Part shown: positions 17,733-29,775 of the stretch, in pieces
Layout of the letters: every line of letters begins with the position of its first letter
How positions within the stretch are numbered: position 1 is the first letter of the stretch
DNA from: Chromatium okenii
GTDB lineage: Bacteria > Pseudomonadota > Gammaproteobacteria > Chromatiales > Chromatiaceae
Reading direction: 5' to 3'
DNA length: 59,652 nucleotides
Assembly: GCF_016583745.1 (NCBI RefSeq)
Contig: NZ_NRRQ01000018.1
Coordinates: 1-59,652, forward strand
Notes under the pieces: generated by a model
What the model was told of the DNA's origin: nothing
What the model saw: the letters and a program-made list of their open reading frames with translations, nothing else
Databases searched by the model: none
Translations under genes and position numbers: made by a program

Positions 17733-19694
17733 ATGCCAACTCCCCCCCAACAGATTGCTGCCATCCTTGAAACACGAGGAATCGTGACGCCAGCGTCCGT
17801 TCCGACGCCGCCCGCGCAAGACACCAGCAAGCAAATTGCGACGCTGCTGGAAGAGCGCCAAATCATCACCCGCGATCAATTGACGCAAGCGCGGCGCGTC
17901 CACAGCAAGCTGCCCGATGAGTATTCGCTGACCAAGGTGTTGCAGGAGTTGGGCTATCTCGATGCCAAACAACTGCGGCAGGCGTTGCGCGAACAACGGC
18001 AGGTGGTGCCGCTGGGCAATTTGTTGGTGGAGCTGGGTTATCTCAAACCGCAGGATTTACGCGCCGCCTTGCAAGCGCAGCAATATCCCGAATTTCAGGG
18101 CAAACGCCTCGGCGAAATTCTGCTGGAAAAGCATTTAATTCAGGAACAGCAGTTAATTGAAGTGCTGGGCGATCAACTGGGTTTTTTGCACGAAGAGCCG
18201 AGTTTCACCGACATTGATCACGAAATTCTGTTTCAAGTCACGCCAGATTGGTGTCGCCGTCATCAAGCCGTACCGATTCGCCGCGACGCCGATGGCACCA
18301 TCATCGCCTTTCGCAATCCGCTCGACAGCGTGGGACGGCAAGCAGCCGAAAGTGTCTACGGCAAGATCGTGCCCGCCATCAGCACCCGTCGCGCCATTGA
18401 CGACAGCATCAGCACCTACGAAAACAGCCGCCAACACAGTCGCGCCCGTCCGCTCGAACTCAACGAAGCCGACGTCACCAGCGTCGTGGATAGCATCATC
18501 ATCGACGCGCTGGAGCAGGGCACCAGCGACATTCACATCGAACCGATGCGCCAACAATTGCGGGTACGTTTTCGCCGCGACGGCGTTTTGGTTCTGCACC
18601 GCGAGCTGGAACGCACACTGGCACCGGCCATCAGCAGCCGCCTCAAAATCCTCTGTCAAGCCGATATTGCTGAAAAACGCCGTCATCAAGGCGGCGGATT
18701 TCGCTTTGACGATCCGCGCACCGGTCGCCGCAGCGATGTCCGCGCCTCATTTTTTGCGACGATTTTTGGCGAAAAAATCGTATTGCGGCTGCTCAGTCGT
18801 AAAGTTGAATTGCTTGATGTGAAAGAAATTGGCATGGCATCTCGAATGCTGGAACGCTTAAAAGCAGAAGCGTTAGATTTACCCAGCGGCGTCATTTTAG
18901 TGACCGGCCCCACCGGTTCTGGTAAAACCACCAGTTTATATGGATGTATTAACTATTTAAACGATTCCGAACGCTGCATCATTACCGCCGAAGACCCAGT
19001 TGAATACGTCATTGATGGCATTGCGCAATGTAACTTAAATCCTAAAATTAATTTAACTTTTGAAGAAACCCTGCGCCACATGGTGCGGCAAGACCCTGAT
19101 GTTATCGTTCTCGGCGAAATTCGAGATCAATTCTCCGCCGAATCCGCTATTCAAGCCGCCCTCACCGGGCATAAAGTGTTGACGACATTTCACACCGAAG
19201 ACAGCATCGGCTGCTTATTGCGGCTCACCAATATGCAAATTGAACCTTTTTTAATTGCCTCGACCGTGATAGCAGTATTGGCACAACGTCTCTTGCGTCA
19301 CGTCTGCGAAACGTGTGCCGAACCCTATCGTCCTAACGCGCAAGAATTACATCGTTTAGGCATCCATCAAGCAGATTTAGTGGGAGCCAACTTTCGCAAA
19401 GGACGCGGTTGCAGCGATTGCCAATACACTGGTTATCTTGGGCGCGTGAGCATATTTGAATTGCTCATTTCCAACGAACCCATTAAAGATGCAATTATTG
19501 CGAAACGCTCTTCTTCAGAGATTCGGCGCATTGGTATTGAAACTGCCGGCTTGGTGACATTATTGGAGGATGGGTTAGCAAAAGCAGCAATGGGCGCAAC
19601 GAGCATTCAAGAAGTGTTGCGCCATTTACCTCGGTTAGGAAAACCGCGCCCCTTTCGAGAAATTCAGCGGCTCATTGGTGATATTCGGGTATAA
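17733..19694 (+). CDS. GspE/PilB-type secretion or pilus-assembly ATPase
   Basis: 653 residues. The N-terminal half has repeated MshEN-like segments (LTKVLQELGYLDAKQLRQAL; LGNLLVELGYLKPQDLRAAL; LGEILLEKHLIQEQQLIEVL). The C-terminal half is the AAA+-like motor: Walker A GPTGSGKTTS (residues 392-399), Asp box EDPVEY, Walker B VIVLGEIRD, His box TFHTEDS, and a four-cysteine zinc site (CETC ... CSDC). It powers pseudopilus, pilus or type II secretion assembly in the cytoplasm. Cognate platform or pilin genes are not beside it, so the exact machine is unknown. Confidence 0.9.
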   Translation: MPTPPQQIAAILETRGIVTPASVPTPPAQDTSKQIATLLEERQIITRDQLTQARRVHSKLPDEYSLTKVLQELGYLDAKQLRQALREQRQVVPLGNLLVELGYLKPQDLRAALQAQQYPEFQGKRLGEILLEKHLIQEQQLIEVLGDQLGFLHEEPSFTDIDHEILFQVTPDWCRRHQAVPIRRDADGTIIAFRNPLDSVGRQAAESVYGKIVPAISTRRAIDDSISTYENSRQHSRARPLELNEADVTSVVDSIIIDALEQGTSDIHIEPMRQQLRVRFRRDGVLVLHRELERTLAPAISSRLKILCQADIAEKRRHQGGGFRFDDPRTGRRSDVRASFFATIFGEKIVLRLLSRKVELLDVKEIGMASRMLERLKAEALDLPSGVILVTGPTGSGKTTSLYGCINYLNDSERCIITAEDPVEYVIDGIAQCNLNPKINLTFEETLRHMVRQDPDVIVLGEIRDQFSAESAIQAALTGHKVLTTFHTEDSIGCLLRLTNMQIEPFLIASTVIAVLAQRLLRHVCETCAEPYRPNAQELHRLGIHQADLVGANFRKGRGCSDCQYTGYLGRVSIFELLISNEPIKDAIIAKRSSSEIRRIGIETAGLVTLLEDGLAKAAMGATSIQEVLRHLPRLGKPRPFREIQRLIGDIRV

Positions 19695-19729
19695 TCCAGT
19701 ATCTAATCCACACAGAGAACGATAACAAC

Positions 19730-20590
19730 GTGACTGGAAAATCACTAAAAGCACTCATTGAAGAACGCTTTGAATCTGATAGTTTACAACTGCCGGTATT
19801 TAATCGCGTCGCCTTAGAACTGCAAAAACTAAAACAAGTACAAGGCGTCACCATTCATCATATTTCTGATTTGATTATGAAAGATCAATCGCTCACCAGT
19901 CGCGTGTTGCGGTTAGCGAATTCTTCTTTTTATGGCGGCTTAAAACCAGTTGAAACCATCAGTGCCGCTGTTGTGCGCTTGGGGATGAATCGCGTTGCTA
20001 ATTTAGCAATGGTTGCCTCGCAATTGATGGCGCATGATCTCCAAACCAAGGTCGCAGCGCATTATATGCCGAACTTGTGGTGTCATTCTTTTGTGTGTGC
20101 GACGGGCGGGCGCTGGTTAGCGCAACAAACTGGTTATGAAACGCTGGCAGAAGAAGTCTTTTTAGCGGGATTATTGCATGACATCGGCGAACTTTTTTTA
20201 TTAAAAGTATTGGATTTAATTGCCCGCGATCCGGTGCGTCCTGCCGCAATGACGAAATCGTTGGTCTTTGAAGTATTGGAAGCGATGCACCAAGATATTG
20301 GCTATCGGTTATTGATGAAATGGGAACTTCCCGAAAGCTATGCTCGCGTTGCCCGCGATCATCACGCGCAAGAATTTAATGAAACCGATGTGATTTTAGT
20401 CATCACCCGCTTATCAGACATCATTTGCCATAAATTGGGCGTTGGTTGTACTCCTGATCCTGATATTGTTTTAGCAGCGACTACGGAAGCGCAGGCATTA
20501 GGATTGCGCGAGGTCAAGCTCGCGCAATTGGAAGTATTGTTGGAAGATGTGGTGGTGGAGGCGAATGCGTTGATGACCGCGCCGCGCTGA
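19730..20590 (+). CDS. HDOD-domain signalling protein
   Basis: 286 residues from a GTG start. The HDOD domain is recognisable from ISDLIMKDQSLTSRVLRLANSSFYGG onwards, with AVVRLGMNRVANLAM and the degenerate HD-like GLLHDIGEL. HDOD proteins are regulatory members of the HD superfamily, usually lacking full hydrolase residues, and often tied to signalling or motility. It lies 35 bases after the ATPase gene and may be co-transcribed. Confidence 0.85.
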   Translation: MTGKSLKALIEERFESDSLQLPVFNRVALELQKLKQVQGVTIHHISDLIMKDQSLTSRVLRLANSSFYGGLKPVETISAAVVRLGMNRVANLAMVASQLMAHDLQTKVAAHYMPNLWCHSFVCATGGRWLAQQTGYETLAEEVFLAGLLHDIGELFLLKVLDLIARDPVRPAAMTKSLVFEVLEAMHQDIGYRLLMKWELPESYARVARDHHAQEFNETDVILVITRLSDIICHKLGVGCTPDPDIVLAATTEAQALGLREVKLAQLEVLLEDVVVEANALMTAPR

Positions 20591-20603
20591 TATGCACGTT
20601 GCG

Positions 20604-21023
20604 CTATTGCAGTGCTGCCGCTTGCGCTTTCATTTTATTGACGATTGCGTAAATGCCAACATGCCGATTAGGACTCAAATTCTCTTCGAGTTGTAATTCT
20701 TGAAACAGCGCATCAACATCTAAATTGATAATGTCGGTTGCTGTTTTCCCCGACAATAGCCCCACTAATAATGCTACCGCACCTTTAATAATAGCGGTGT
20801 CACAATCGCCGCTATAATGCAGAATTTCCGGTTGCGCGGGATCAGGTTGGGCGGCAACATGCACAACACTCATACATTCAATCACGCGATGCGCGGGCGT
20901 TTTTAATGCTACCGGCATCGCTGGCAAATGCTCGCCGAGTTCCACGAGGTATTGATAGCGTTGCTCCCAATCACCTAATAATTCAAAGTCGTCGATGATG
21001 TGTTGCAGATCGGCGTGATACAT
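20604..21023 (-). CDS. sufE: SufE-like sulfur acceptor
   Basis: 139 residues from ATG 21023. SufE accepts persulfide from the SufS cysteine desulfurase during Fe-S cluster assembly. Seen: IIDDFELLGDWEQRYQYLVELG at the start, the active Cys in HRVIECMSVVHV, and a conserved C-terminus NLSPNRHVGIYAIVNKMK. A TTG at 21053 would add 10 residues and abut the stop of the upstream gene. SufBCDS genes are not in the window. Confidence 0.9.
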   Translation of the reverse strand: MYHADLQHIIDDFELLGDWEQRYQYLVELGEHLPAMPVALKTPAHRVIECMSVVHVAAQPDPAQPEILHYSGDCDTAIIKGAVALLVGLLSGKTATDIINLDVDALFQELQLEENLSPNRHVGIYAIVNKMKAQAAALQ

Positions 21024-21053
21024 TGGCGGCACTCGTGTTGATGCGGAGCGCAA

Positions 21054-21380
21054 TTAAACGCTGAAAGACTCGCCGCAATTGCAACTACTTTTTGCCTGCG
21101 GATTGTGGAATTCAAAGGTATCATGCAGCAGATTCTTTTTCACAAAATCAATCTCGGTGCCATCCACTTGCGGGAGATCATCGTGGCTCACAATGACGCA
21201 CGCGCCATGACTTTCAAAGACTTGATCGGCATCAGTCACTTGATCGGTGAAATCCACGACATAAGATAAGCCTTGGCAGCCGCTTTCTGTGACGCTTAAA
21301 CGTAATCCCACGCCTTGCCCGCGTTGCGCAATCGTTTTAATAACGTGTTGGGCGGCAGCAGCCGTTAAAGTAATTGCCAT
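21054..21380 (-). CDS. A-type Fe-S cluster carrier (IscA/SufA/ErpA family)
   Basis: 108 residues. The three ligand cysteines of the HesB/IscA family are present: one in ESGCQGLSYVVDF and two in SSCNCGESF near the C-terminus. It carries Fe-S clusters to target proteins. It forms an operon with sufE (no gap to the sufE frame), which favours a SufA-like role over IscA, but the subtype is not certain. Confidence 0.9.
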   Translation of the reverse strand: MAITLTAAAAQHVIKTIAQRGQGVGLRLSVTESGCQGLSYVVDFTDQVTDADQVFESHGACVIVSHDDLPQVDGTEIDFVKKNLLHDTFEFHNPQAKSSCNCGESFSV

Positions 21381-21460
21381 GATGATGCTCCAATGATGTG
21401 TTATAAATTGATGTGTTGTTGATAAACAATAGAACTAACGGTGAATGAGGATACGCCATA

Positions 21461-22618
21461 ATGATTCTTAGCGATGCGCTCAGTGGTGAACGTTTTGTTG
21501 CGCATTATCAAATTCAATGCCCCGCCGCTGAAATTGCGCAGCGGGCGCGTGACATTGCGATTGAGCAAACGATTGAATTTCCTGCCGCGTTGGTCACTGA
21601 TCCGGTGATTCGTGACCACATCATCGGACAGGTGGCGGTGCTACACCAGATCGATTCCGCTGCATTTGTGGTCGCCATCAGTTATCCAATTGAGGCTGCC
21701 GGACGCGAGTTGACGCAGTTGCTCAACGTGTTGTTTGGCAATGTCAGTATCAAGCCCGGCGTGCGCTTGATCCACTTCGCGCTGCCGGACGCGCTCGCCG
21801 CGCAGTATCGCGGGCCGCGTTTTGGCAGCAGCGGGCTGCGTACTTTGCTCAACGTGTACGACCGTCCGTTGTTATGTACAGCCTTGAAACCAATGGGATT
21901 ATCAGCACTGGCGCTGGCGGAGTTGGCTTATCAATTGGCGCTCGGCGGGATGGATGTGATTAAGGACGATCACGGCTTGAGCGATCAGGCGTTTTGTCCG
22001 TTTGAAGCGCGGGTTGCGCAGTGCGCGGCGGCGGTGGCGCGAGCGAACCGCGAGAGCGGACGGCAGTGTCTGTATTTTCCCAACGTCACTGCGCCAGCCG
22101 CTGCCATTCAGCGCCGCGCTCACTTCGCTAAACAGGCTGGCGCGGGGGGTTTGCTGTTTTGCCCCGGCTTGGCGGGATTTGACGCGCTGCGCGAGTTGGC
22201 AGATGACGACAGTTTGGCGCTGCCAATTCTCAGCCATCCCGCTTTTCAGGGCACGCTGTGCCTGCATTCCGACGCGGGCATCGCGCACCGCGTATTATTT
22301 GGACAACTCAACCGTTTGGCGGGCGCAGATGGCACGATTTTTCCAAGTTGGGGCGGGCGTTTTGCGTTTACGCCGGAGGAATGCCGCGAGGTGGTGGCGG
22401 GTGCGAGCGCACCGTTGAATCATCTACGCCCCATATTTCCGGTGCCCGGCGGCGGGATGACGCTGGAGCGCGTCAACGAATTGGTCGCATTTTATGGGCG
22501 CGACTGCATGTTATTGATCGGCGGCGATCTTCACGCACACGGCAGCGATCTGGTTGAAAACTGCCGCCGTTTCGTGGCGTTGACCGCGCAAGCCGCTACT
22601 GACTGCTCGCCGCAGTAA
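21461..22618 (+). CDS. RuBisCO-like protein (form IV), not expected to fix CO2
   Basis: 385 residues with the RuBisCO large-chain fold signatures: ALKPMGL (K143), [11 protein letters not shown] (K168, D169, D170, H171), [20 protein letters not shown], and the phosphate-binding end VPGGGM ... [11 protein letters not shown]. Against true RuBisCO, the second Lys of the KPK motif is Met, the Glu of KDDE is His, and loop-6 Lys is not found. The carbamylatable Lys (K168) and Asp remain, so a metal-dependent enolase, isomerase or decarboxylase is likely. KDDH-type proteins include sugar-acid phosphate decarboxylases/transcarboxylases and sulfur-salvage relatives. A GAGG site precedes ATG 21461. Its 3' end overlaps nadA by 23 bases, tail to tail. 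Confidence 0.88.
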   Translation: MILSDALSGERFVAHYQIQCPAAEIAQRARDIAIEQTIEFPAALVTDPVIRDHIIGQVAVLHQIDSAAFVVAISYPIEAAGRELTQLLNVLFGNVSIKPGVRLIHFALPDALAAQYRGPRFGSSGLRTLLNVYDRPLLCTALKPMGLSALALAELAYQLALGGMDVIKDDHGLSDQAFCPFEARVAQCAAAVARANRESGRQCLYFPNVTAPAAAIQRRAHFAKQAGAGGLLFCPGLAGFDALRELADDDSLALPILSHPAFQGTLCLHSDAGIAHRVLFGQLNRLAGADGTIFPSWGGRFAFTPEECREVVAGASAPLNHLRPIFPVPGGGMTLERVNELVAFYGRDCMLLIGGDLHAHGSDLVENCRRFVALTAQAATDCSPQ

Positions 22619-23672
22619 CCGCTTTGGTGCTGCCGATGCCGCGCATCCGCGCAAACTCCAGCATCCGCTGAATCGGCACCACCGCCCGCTCTCGAATCGC
22701 CGCATCAATCACGATCTCTTGTGTGCCCTCGCGCAACACCTGCGCCAAATTGTGCAATGAATTCATGCCCATCCATGGGCAATGGGCGCAACTTTCGCAG
22801 GTCGCGCCTTCGCCTGCGGTGGGCGCTGCCAGCAAGGTTTTATGTGGCGCGAGCTGGCGCATCTTCCAAAAAATGCCCGCATCGGTGGCGACGATAAACG
22901 CCGGGTTGGGCAACGTAGTCACGGCTTGAATCAATTGCGTGGTGGAACCCACCACATCTGCTTGCGCCACGATGTCATCTGGCGCTTCAGGGTGTACCAG
23001 CACGGCGGCATCTGGATGAAGTTTGCGCACCCGCTCCAGCGCCACCGCTTTGAATTCCTCATGCACCACGCAGGCTCCATTCCACAGCAGCATGTCTGCG
23101 CCCGTCACCCGTTGAATGTAGCGGCCGAGATGTTTATCCGGTGCCCACAAAATTTTCTGACCTTGCGCCTTGAGATGCGCAACGATGGGCAGCGCGATGC
23201 TGGAAGTCACCACCCAATCCGCTCGCGCCTTCACCTCGGCGCTGGTGTTGGCATACACGACAACGGTGTGCTCAGGATGGGCGTCGCAAAAGGCGCTAAA
23301 CGTCGCTGCCGGGCAGCCTTCATCCAGCGAACAGGTTGCATCTAAATCTGGCATCACCACCCGCTTTTCGGGATTCAGAATTTTGGCGGTCTCGCCCATA
23401 AAGCGCACGCCGCACACCACCACCATCGCAGCGTCAGTGGCAGCACCAAAACGCGCCATTTCCAACGAATCGGCGACACAACCGCCGGTTTCTTCAGCGA
23501 GTTCCTGCAAATCGTCAGCGGTGTAGTAATGCGCCACCAACACCGCGTTCTGGGCGCGGAGCAGGGCGCGAATCTCCGCCTTCAGCTCGGCTTTTGCCGC
23601 CGCCGTTAATGGCGGCCACTGCGGATGTGGCGGCACGATGAGAGATGGCGGTGGCGGCAGTGGCTGGGACAT
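22596..23672 (-). CDS. nadA: Quinolinate synthase
   Basis: 358 residues. NadA condenses iminoaspartate with dihydroxyacetone phosphate to quinolinate in NAD synthesis, using a 4Fe-4S cluster. The three ligand cysteine regions are [22 protein letters not shown] and [13 protein letters not shown]-terminal [20 protein letters not shown] is typical. ATG 23672 is used; a longer frame to 23732 has no family match. nadB is not nearby. Confidence 0.95.
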   Translation of the reverse strand: MSQPLPPPPSLIVPPHPQWPPLTAAAKAELKAEIRALLRAQNAVLVAHYYTADDLQELAEETGGCVADSLEMARFGAATDAAMVVVCGVRFMGETAKILNPEKRVVMPDLDATCSLDEGCPAATFSAFCDAHPEHTVVVYANTSAEVKARADWVVTSSIALPIVAHLKAQGQKILWAPDKHLGRYIQRVTGADMLLWNGACVVHEEFKAVALERVRKLHPDAAVLVHPEAPDDIVAQADVVGSTTQLIQAVTTLPNPAFIVATDAGIFWKMRQLAPHKTLLAAPTAGEGATCESCAHCPWMGMNSLHNLAQVLREGTQEIVIDAAIRERAVVPIQRMLEFARMRGIGSTKAVTAASSQ

Positions 23673-23741
23673 GATGTGAATTCCTAATGACAGAATAAGG
23701 AGCGCGGCAGCATATTCTGGACGCGCACCCACAAGTATTCA

Positions 23742-26357
<2,616 letters not shown>

Positions 26358-26457
26358 TCATAGCCGTTCTTGCAGCGGTTTTGCCGTCACATCCGCTAGA
26401 AGTGCGCCGTGCGTGTTAGCCTATTTGTGTTTTTCATTCACCTTAAAGGTTCAGTCG

Positions 26458-27087
26458 ATGCAACAACTTACTTCCGCCGGGCAAAGTCTCGTTGCCGAAC
26501 TCGCCGCCCGTCACGGGTTTAGCACCGACGCGGTCACGCACATGCTGCTTGCGGTGCGCAATGGCAATGGCACGATGGCGCAATTTGGACATTTTGAATT
26601 TGGCGGCAATGGACAATGGATGAGCGGCGGCATGATTATGCTGGGCGACATGTTCAATCAGCACTTAAAAGGGCGCGTTGATGCGCTGTGTTGTGAGATT
26701 GCCAATGTACTCGCTCGCCAACCGGGGTTACTTTCCAGCGGCAGTTTTCAATCACAAACCCAAGGCGGCGTTCATAACCAAACGCAAACTGCGGGTGGCG
26801 CATTTGGACAATCCAGCTTATTCGTTCCTGATCCCGCAGTGAATTGGTGGCCGCCAGAATTGGGAATACCGAGCGCAACGGGTTCACAAAACAATCTTAA
26901 ATATGCCTATTTCGCCAATAGTCGGCGCTTGGCAGTAGATACTGGCGGCAATTGCTGGGTCTATGACACATTAGACCATCAGATTGGCGGTTTTTCTCAA
27001 CAACAAGGTGGCGGCACTTCAATCACCTTTAGCAGTCAATATGGCACCGTTAATTTAGCGACTCTGCCAGTAGTGATGCGGAGCTAA
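26458..27087 (+). CDS. Conserved protein of unknown function
   Basis: 209 residues from ATG 26458. An N-terminal helical part (QQLTSAGQSLVAELAARHGF, DAVTHMLLAVRNGNGTMAQF) and a Gly-rich middle (FGGNGQWMSGGMIMLGDMF) precede a Gln/Ser/Gly-rich linker and a C-terminal domain with WWPPELG and YFANSRRLAVDTGGNCWVYD. No signal peptide or membrane helix. The N-terminal half resembles cytoplasmic SHOCT-type proteins found in sulfur bacteria, but that is a weak recollection and no function is assigned. Divergent from guaB. Confidence 0.75.
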   Translation: MQQLTSAGQSLVAELAARHGFSTDAVTHMLLAVRNGNGTMAQFGHFEFGGNGQWMSGGMIMLGDMFNQHLKGRVDALCCEIANVLARQPGLLSSGSFQSQTQGGVHNQTQTAGGAFGQSSLFVPDPAVNWWPPELGIPSATGSQNNLKYAYFANSRRLAVDTGGNCWVYDTLDHQIGGFSQQQGGGTSITFSSQYGTVNLATLPVVMRS

Positions 27088-27159
27088 CCGCAAGTTTTAG
27101 CGCCATTTGCACAACGGTATGATTGAGCGCCCCACAAATTAATTTGGTATTTACATCCC

Positions 27160-28902
27160 ATGCTCACCAACTTAATCACCATTGCAACACTGAAATCCGC
27201 TGCCGGAAAAAAAGTCTTTGGGCGCGGTGAATCTTATTGTACAAATGGCGCAATCAAACAACTACAGGTCAAGGATGACCGCATTACCGCGCAAGTCCAA
27301 GGAACCGAGCTGTATAACGTCAAGTTATGGGAAGAACGCGGCGAATTGGCGTATGACTGCAACTGCCCACATGCCAATGATGGCTACTTTTGCAAACACT
27401 GCGTCGCTGTGGGTTTAACGTGGCTGGCGGGTATTACCGACTTCAATCACACTGATGAACCATTGCCAACAGATTCTTGGCAGAAAATCCGTGATTATCT
27501 CGCAATTCAATCACCAGAAACGCTGATCAAAATTCTATTGGATGTTGCCAAGTATGATGAGCGAATTTACCGCTCACTCCTACTGAAAGCAGAGCCGCCA
27601 GAGGTGAACGCCAACACGTTAAAGACGCTGCGGAAAGCCATTGAAAAAGCTACCCACACCAACAGCTTTACGGGTCTCAATGGAATTGAAAATATTATCA
27701 CTGGTCTCGACGAAACCATTGATTCATTAGAAGAATTGTTGACGCCAAACGGCGCAATGACGCTGCTTGAACTCACTGAATATGCTATGGAACGACTTGA
27801 AAAAACCAGAGACGATCTTAGCGATTACGATGAAGAAGGCGACATTTTTAGTATTGATGAGCGTTTAGGAAAGCTGCATTTACAAGCCAGTCTGTTGGCA
27901 CCAATTGAGCCCGGCGTATTGGCTGATCGCCTCTTTCAATTGGAAATAACGCCATCAGAAACTGCGAACAGCTTCGATCCGATTACTTATAGCGAAGCAC
28001 TGGGTAAAATTGGATTGCAGCGGTATCGGGAATTAGCAGAAATGGAATGGCGCAAATATGCCCATCTTCCAACACGCACTAATTACGACAGCCAATACTT
28101 TAAGATTAAACGCATCATGGAAACATTAGCCGAAGCCTTCGGTGACACTGAGGAATTGGTAGCGATCCATGCCACTGATTTATCATCTGCTTATGCTTAT
28201 CTGAACATCGCTAAGATTTGGGCTGAAGCGCAACAACCGGAAAAAGCGCTCGATTGGGCAGAGCGTGGTCTGCAAGCATTTCCCGAAAAACCGGATAATC
28301 GTTTGCGCAATTTTTTAATTGATGCCTATCTCGAACGCGGGCGCAATGATGAAGCCGCGCAACTCGCGTGGGCGCAATTTTTAGAACAGCCTTCATTAAC
28401 AGATTATCAACGGTTACATACAGTAACGAGCGCCGTTGGTAATTGGTCTGAATACCGCGAGCGCGCGTTGAATTGCCTGAATGACGACATCATGCAGGCT
28501 GCAAGTACTGCCAGAGCATGGAAACCAGGTGGCAAAACACCTAATTATTCACGCCGCATTGAAATTGCGCTGTGGGAAAACGATCTTGATGCCGCACATG
28601 CTGCGATACAGCAAGGGTTTTGCGAGCAGAGTTTGCTAATGAAAACTGCTGATGCATTCGCATCAACCCGTCCTCAAGATGCGCTTGTCATTTATCAGCA
28701 GATCGTGCCTACCTTCGTTGATAAAACAAAACAATCCGCGTATGAAGAAGCGATGATAGTGATTAAACAAATTGCAACTTTGATGCTCGCGTTGAATCAA
28801 CAGCAACCATTGCTTGAGTATCTCAATGCGTTGCGGGTGCAGTATAAAGCAAAACGTAATTTCATCGCGTTGTTGGATACACTGATGTCCAAAAAACGCT
28901 AA
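27160..28902 (+). CDS. SWIM zinc-finger protein
   Basis: 580 residues. Near the N-terminus CNCPHANDGYFCKHCVAV gives the SWIM pattern CxC...CxHC, a zinc-binding fold for DNA or protein contact. The rest is helical and TPR-like (AEAQQPEKALDWAERGLQAF; LIDAYLERGRNDEAAQLAW; ALWENDLDAAHAAIQQGF). Family members with this layout are of unknown function. It stands alone between an unknown gene and zapD. Confidence 0.85.
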   Translation: MLTNLITIATLKSAAGKKVFGRGESYCTNGAIKQLQVKDDRITAQVQGTELYNVKLWEERGELAYDCNCPHANDGYFCKHCVAVGLTWLAGITDFNHTDEPLPTDSWQKIRDYLAIQSPETLIKILLDVAKYDERIYRSLLLKAEPPEVNANTLKTLRKAIEKATHTNSFTGLNGIENIITGLDETIDSLEELLTPNGAMTLLELTEYAMERLEKTRDDLSDYDEEGDIFSIDERLGKLHLQASLLAPIEPGVLADRLFQLEITPSETANSFDPITYSEALGKIGLQRYRELAEMEWRKYAHLPTRTNYDSQYFKIKRIMETLAEAFGDTEELVAIHATDLSSAYAYLNIAKIWAEAQQPEKALDWAERGLQAFPEKPDNRLRNFLIDAYLERGRNDEAAQLAWAQFLEQPSLTDYQRLHTVTSAVGNWSEYRERALNCLNDDIMQAASTARAWKPGGKTPNYSRRIEIALWENDLDAAHAAIQQGFCEQSLLMKTADAFASTRPQDALVIYQQIVPTFVDKTKQSAYEEAMIVIKQIATLMLALNQQQPLLEYLNALRVQYKAKRNFIALLDTLMSKKR

Positions 28903-28950
28903 TTCACCCTTGCTCTTCATTCGTGCCATTTCGTTATTTGAGAACGCATC

Positions 28951-29718
28951 GTGTCGATTTTAATCACTTTTGAACATCCGCTGAATGAACGCATCCGCAC
29001 CTTTTTGCGGATTGAACATCTGGATGAACAACTCCGTCATTTTCGTGCGCAAACCGATGTCGCGGCATTGCGCATTGCGACGACAACTCTGCTTGATTTG
29101 GTTATGGTGACGGCGCGTTCTGATTTGAAAAACGAAATTATTAAAGAATTAGAACGCATCTCCACCAGCTTACAGCGCATTAGTAAGCAACCGAATGTCA
29201 ATGCGCACGCTTTGGAACAGGTGATGCAAAACTTGGAAGCCGCTGGCGAGCGGCTGCGGCGTTTTTATAGCCCAATTGGTTTGAATGCGCGTGAAGATGA
29301 CTTTTTGAAAGCAATTGGACAACGCAGCAGTTTACCCGGTGGCGCGTGTAGCTTTGATTTGCCGCAATATCATTATTGGTTATTGCAAGCTCCCGACGTG
29401 CATCAAGCGCGATTTACACATTGGCTGGATGATTTGGAGCCAGCGATTGAGGCGGTGCAATTGATTTTATCGTTAATTCGCAGCAGTGCGGCGATGCGTT
29501 CGGAAATAGCAGAAGGTGGTTTTTTTCAAGAAGCATTGAATCCCGAAGCTCCCGCGCAATTATTGCGGGTGCGCGTGGCGGCGACTAAAGAACGCTATCC
29601 TGAAATCAGCGGGCATAAAAATCGCTATAGCGTGCGGTTTATGACTGTGAATGCGGAGGGGCGGGTGAGCCAATGCACCGCCAATGTGCCGTTTAATTTA
29701 ACCTGCTGCGTCTTTTAA
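28951..29718 (+). CDS. zapD: Cell division protein ZapD
   Basis: 255 residues from a GTG. ZapD binds the FtsZ C-terminus and bundles protofilaments. Matching stretches: FEHPLNERIRTFLRIEHL, LNAREDDFLKAIGQRSSLPGG followed by CSFDLPQYHYWL, and YPEISGHKNRYSVRFM. In many gammaproteobacteria zapD is followed directly by yacG. Here yacG lies 2.4 kb downstream, with a patatin gene in reverse orientation between them. Confidence 0.93.
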   Translation: MSILITFEHPLNERIRTFLRIEHLDEQLRHFRAQTDVAALRIATTTLLDLVMVTARSDLKNEIIKELERISTSLQRISKQPNVNAHALEQVMQNLEAAGERLRRFYSPIGLNAREDDFLKAIGQRSSLPGGACSFDLPQYHYWLLQAPDVHQARFTHWLDDLEPAIEAVQLILSLIRSSAAMRSEIAEGGFFQEALNPEAPAQLLRVRVAATKERYPEISGHKNRYSVRFMTVNAEGRVSQCTANVPFNLTCCVF

Positions 29719-29775
29719 TTGGGCGCAGTCGGTTGGGTTGTTGCAATCAACCCAACGCATAACGAGCGCAGCAAT

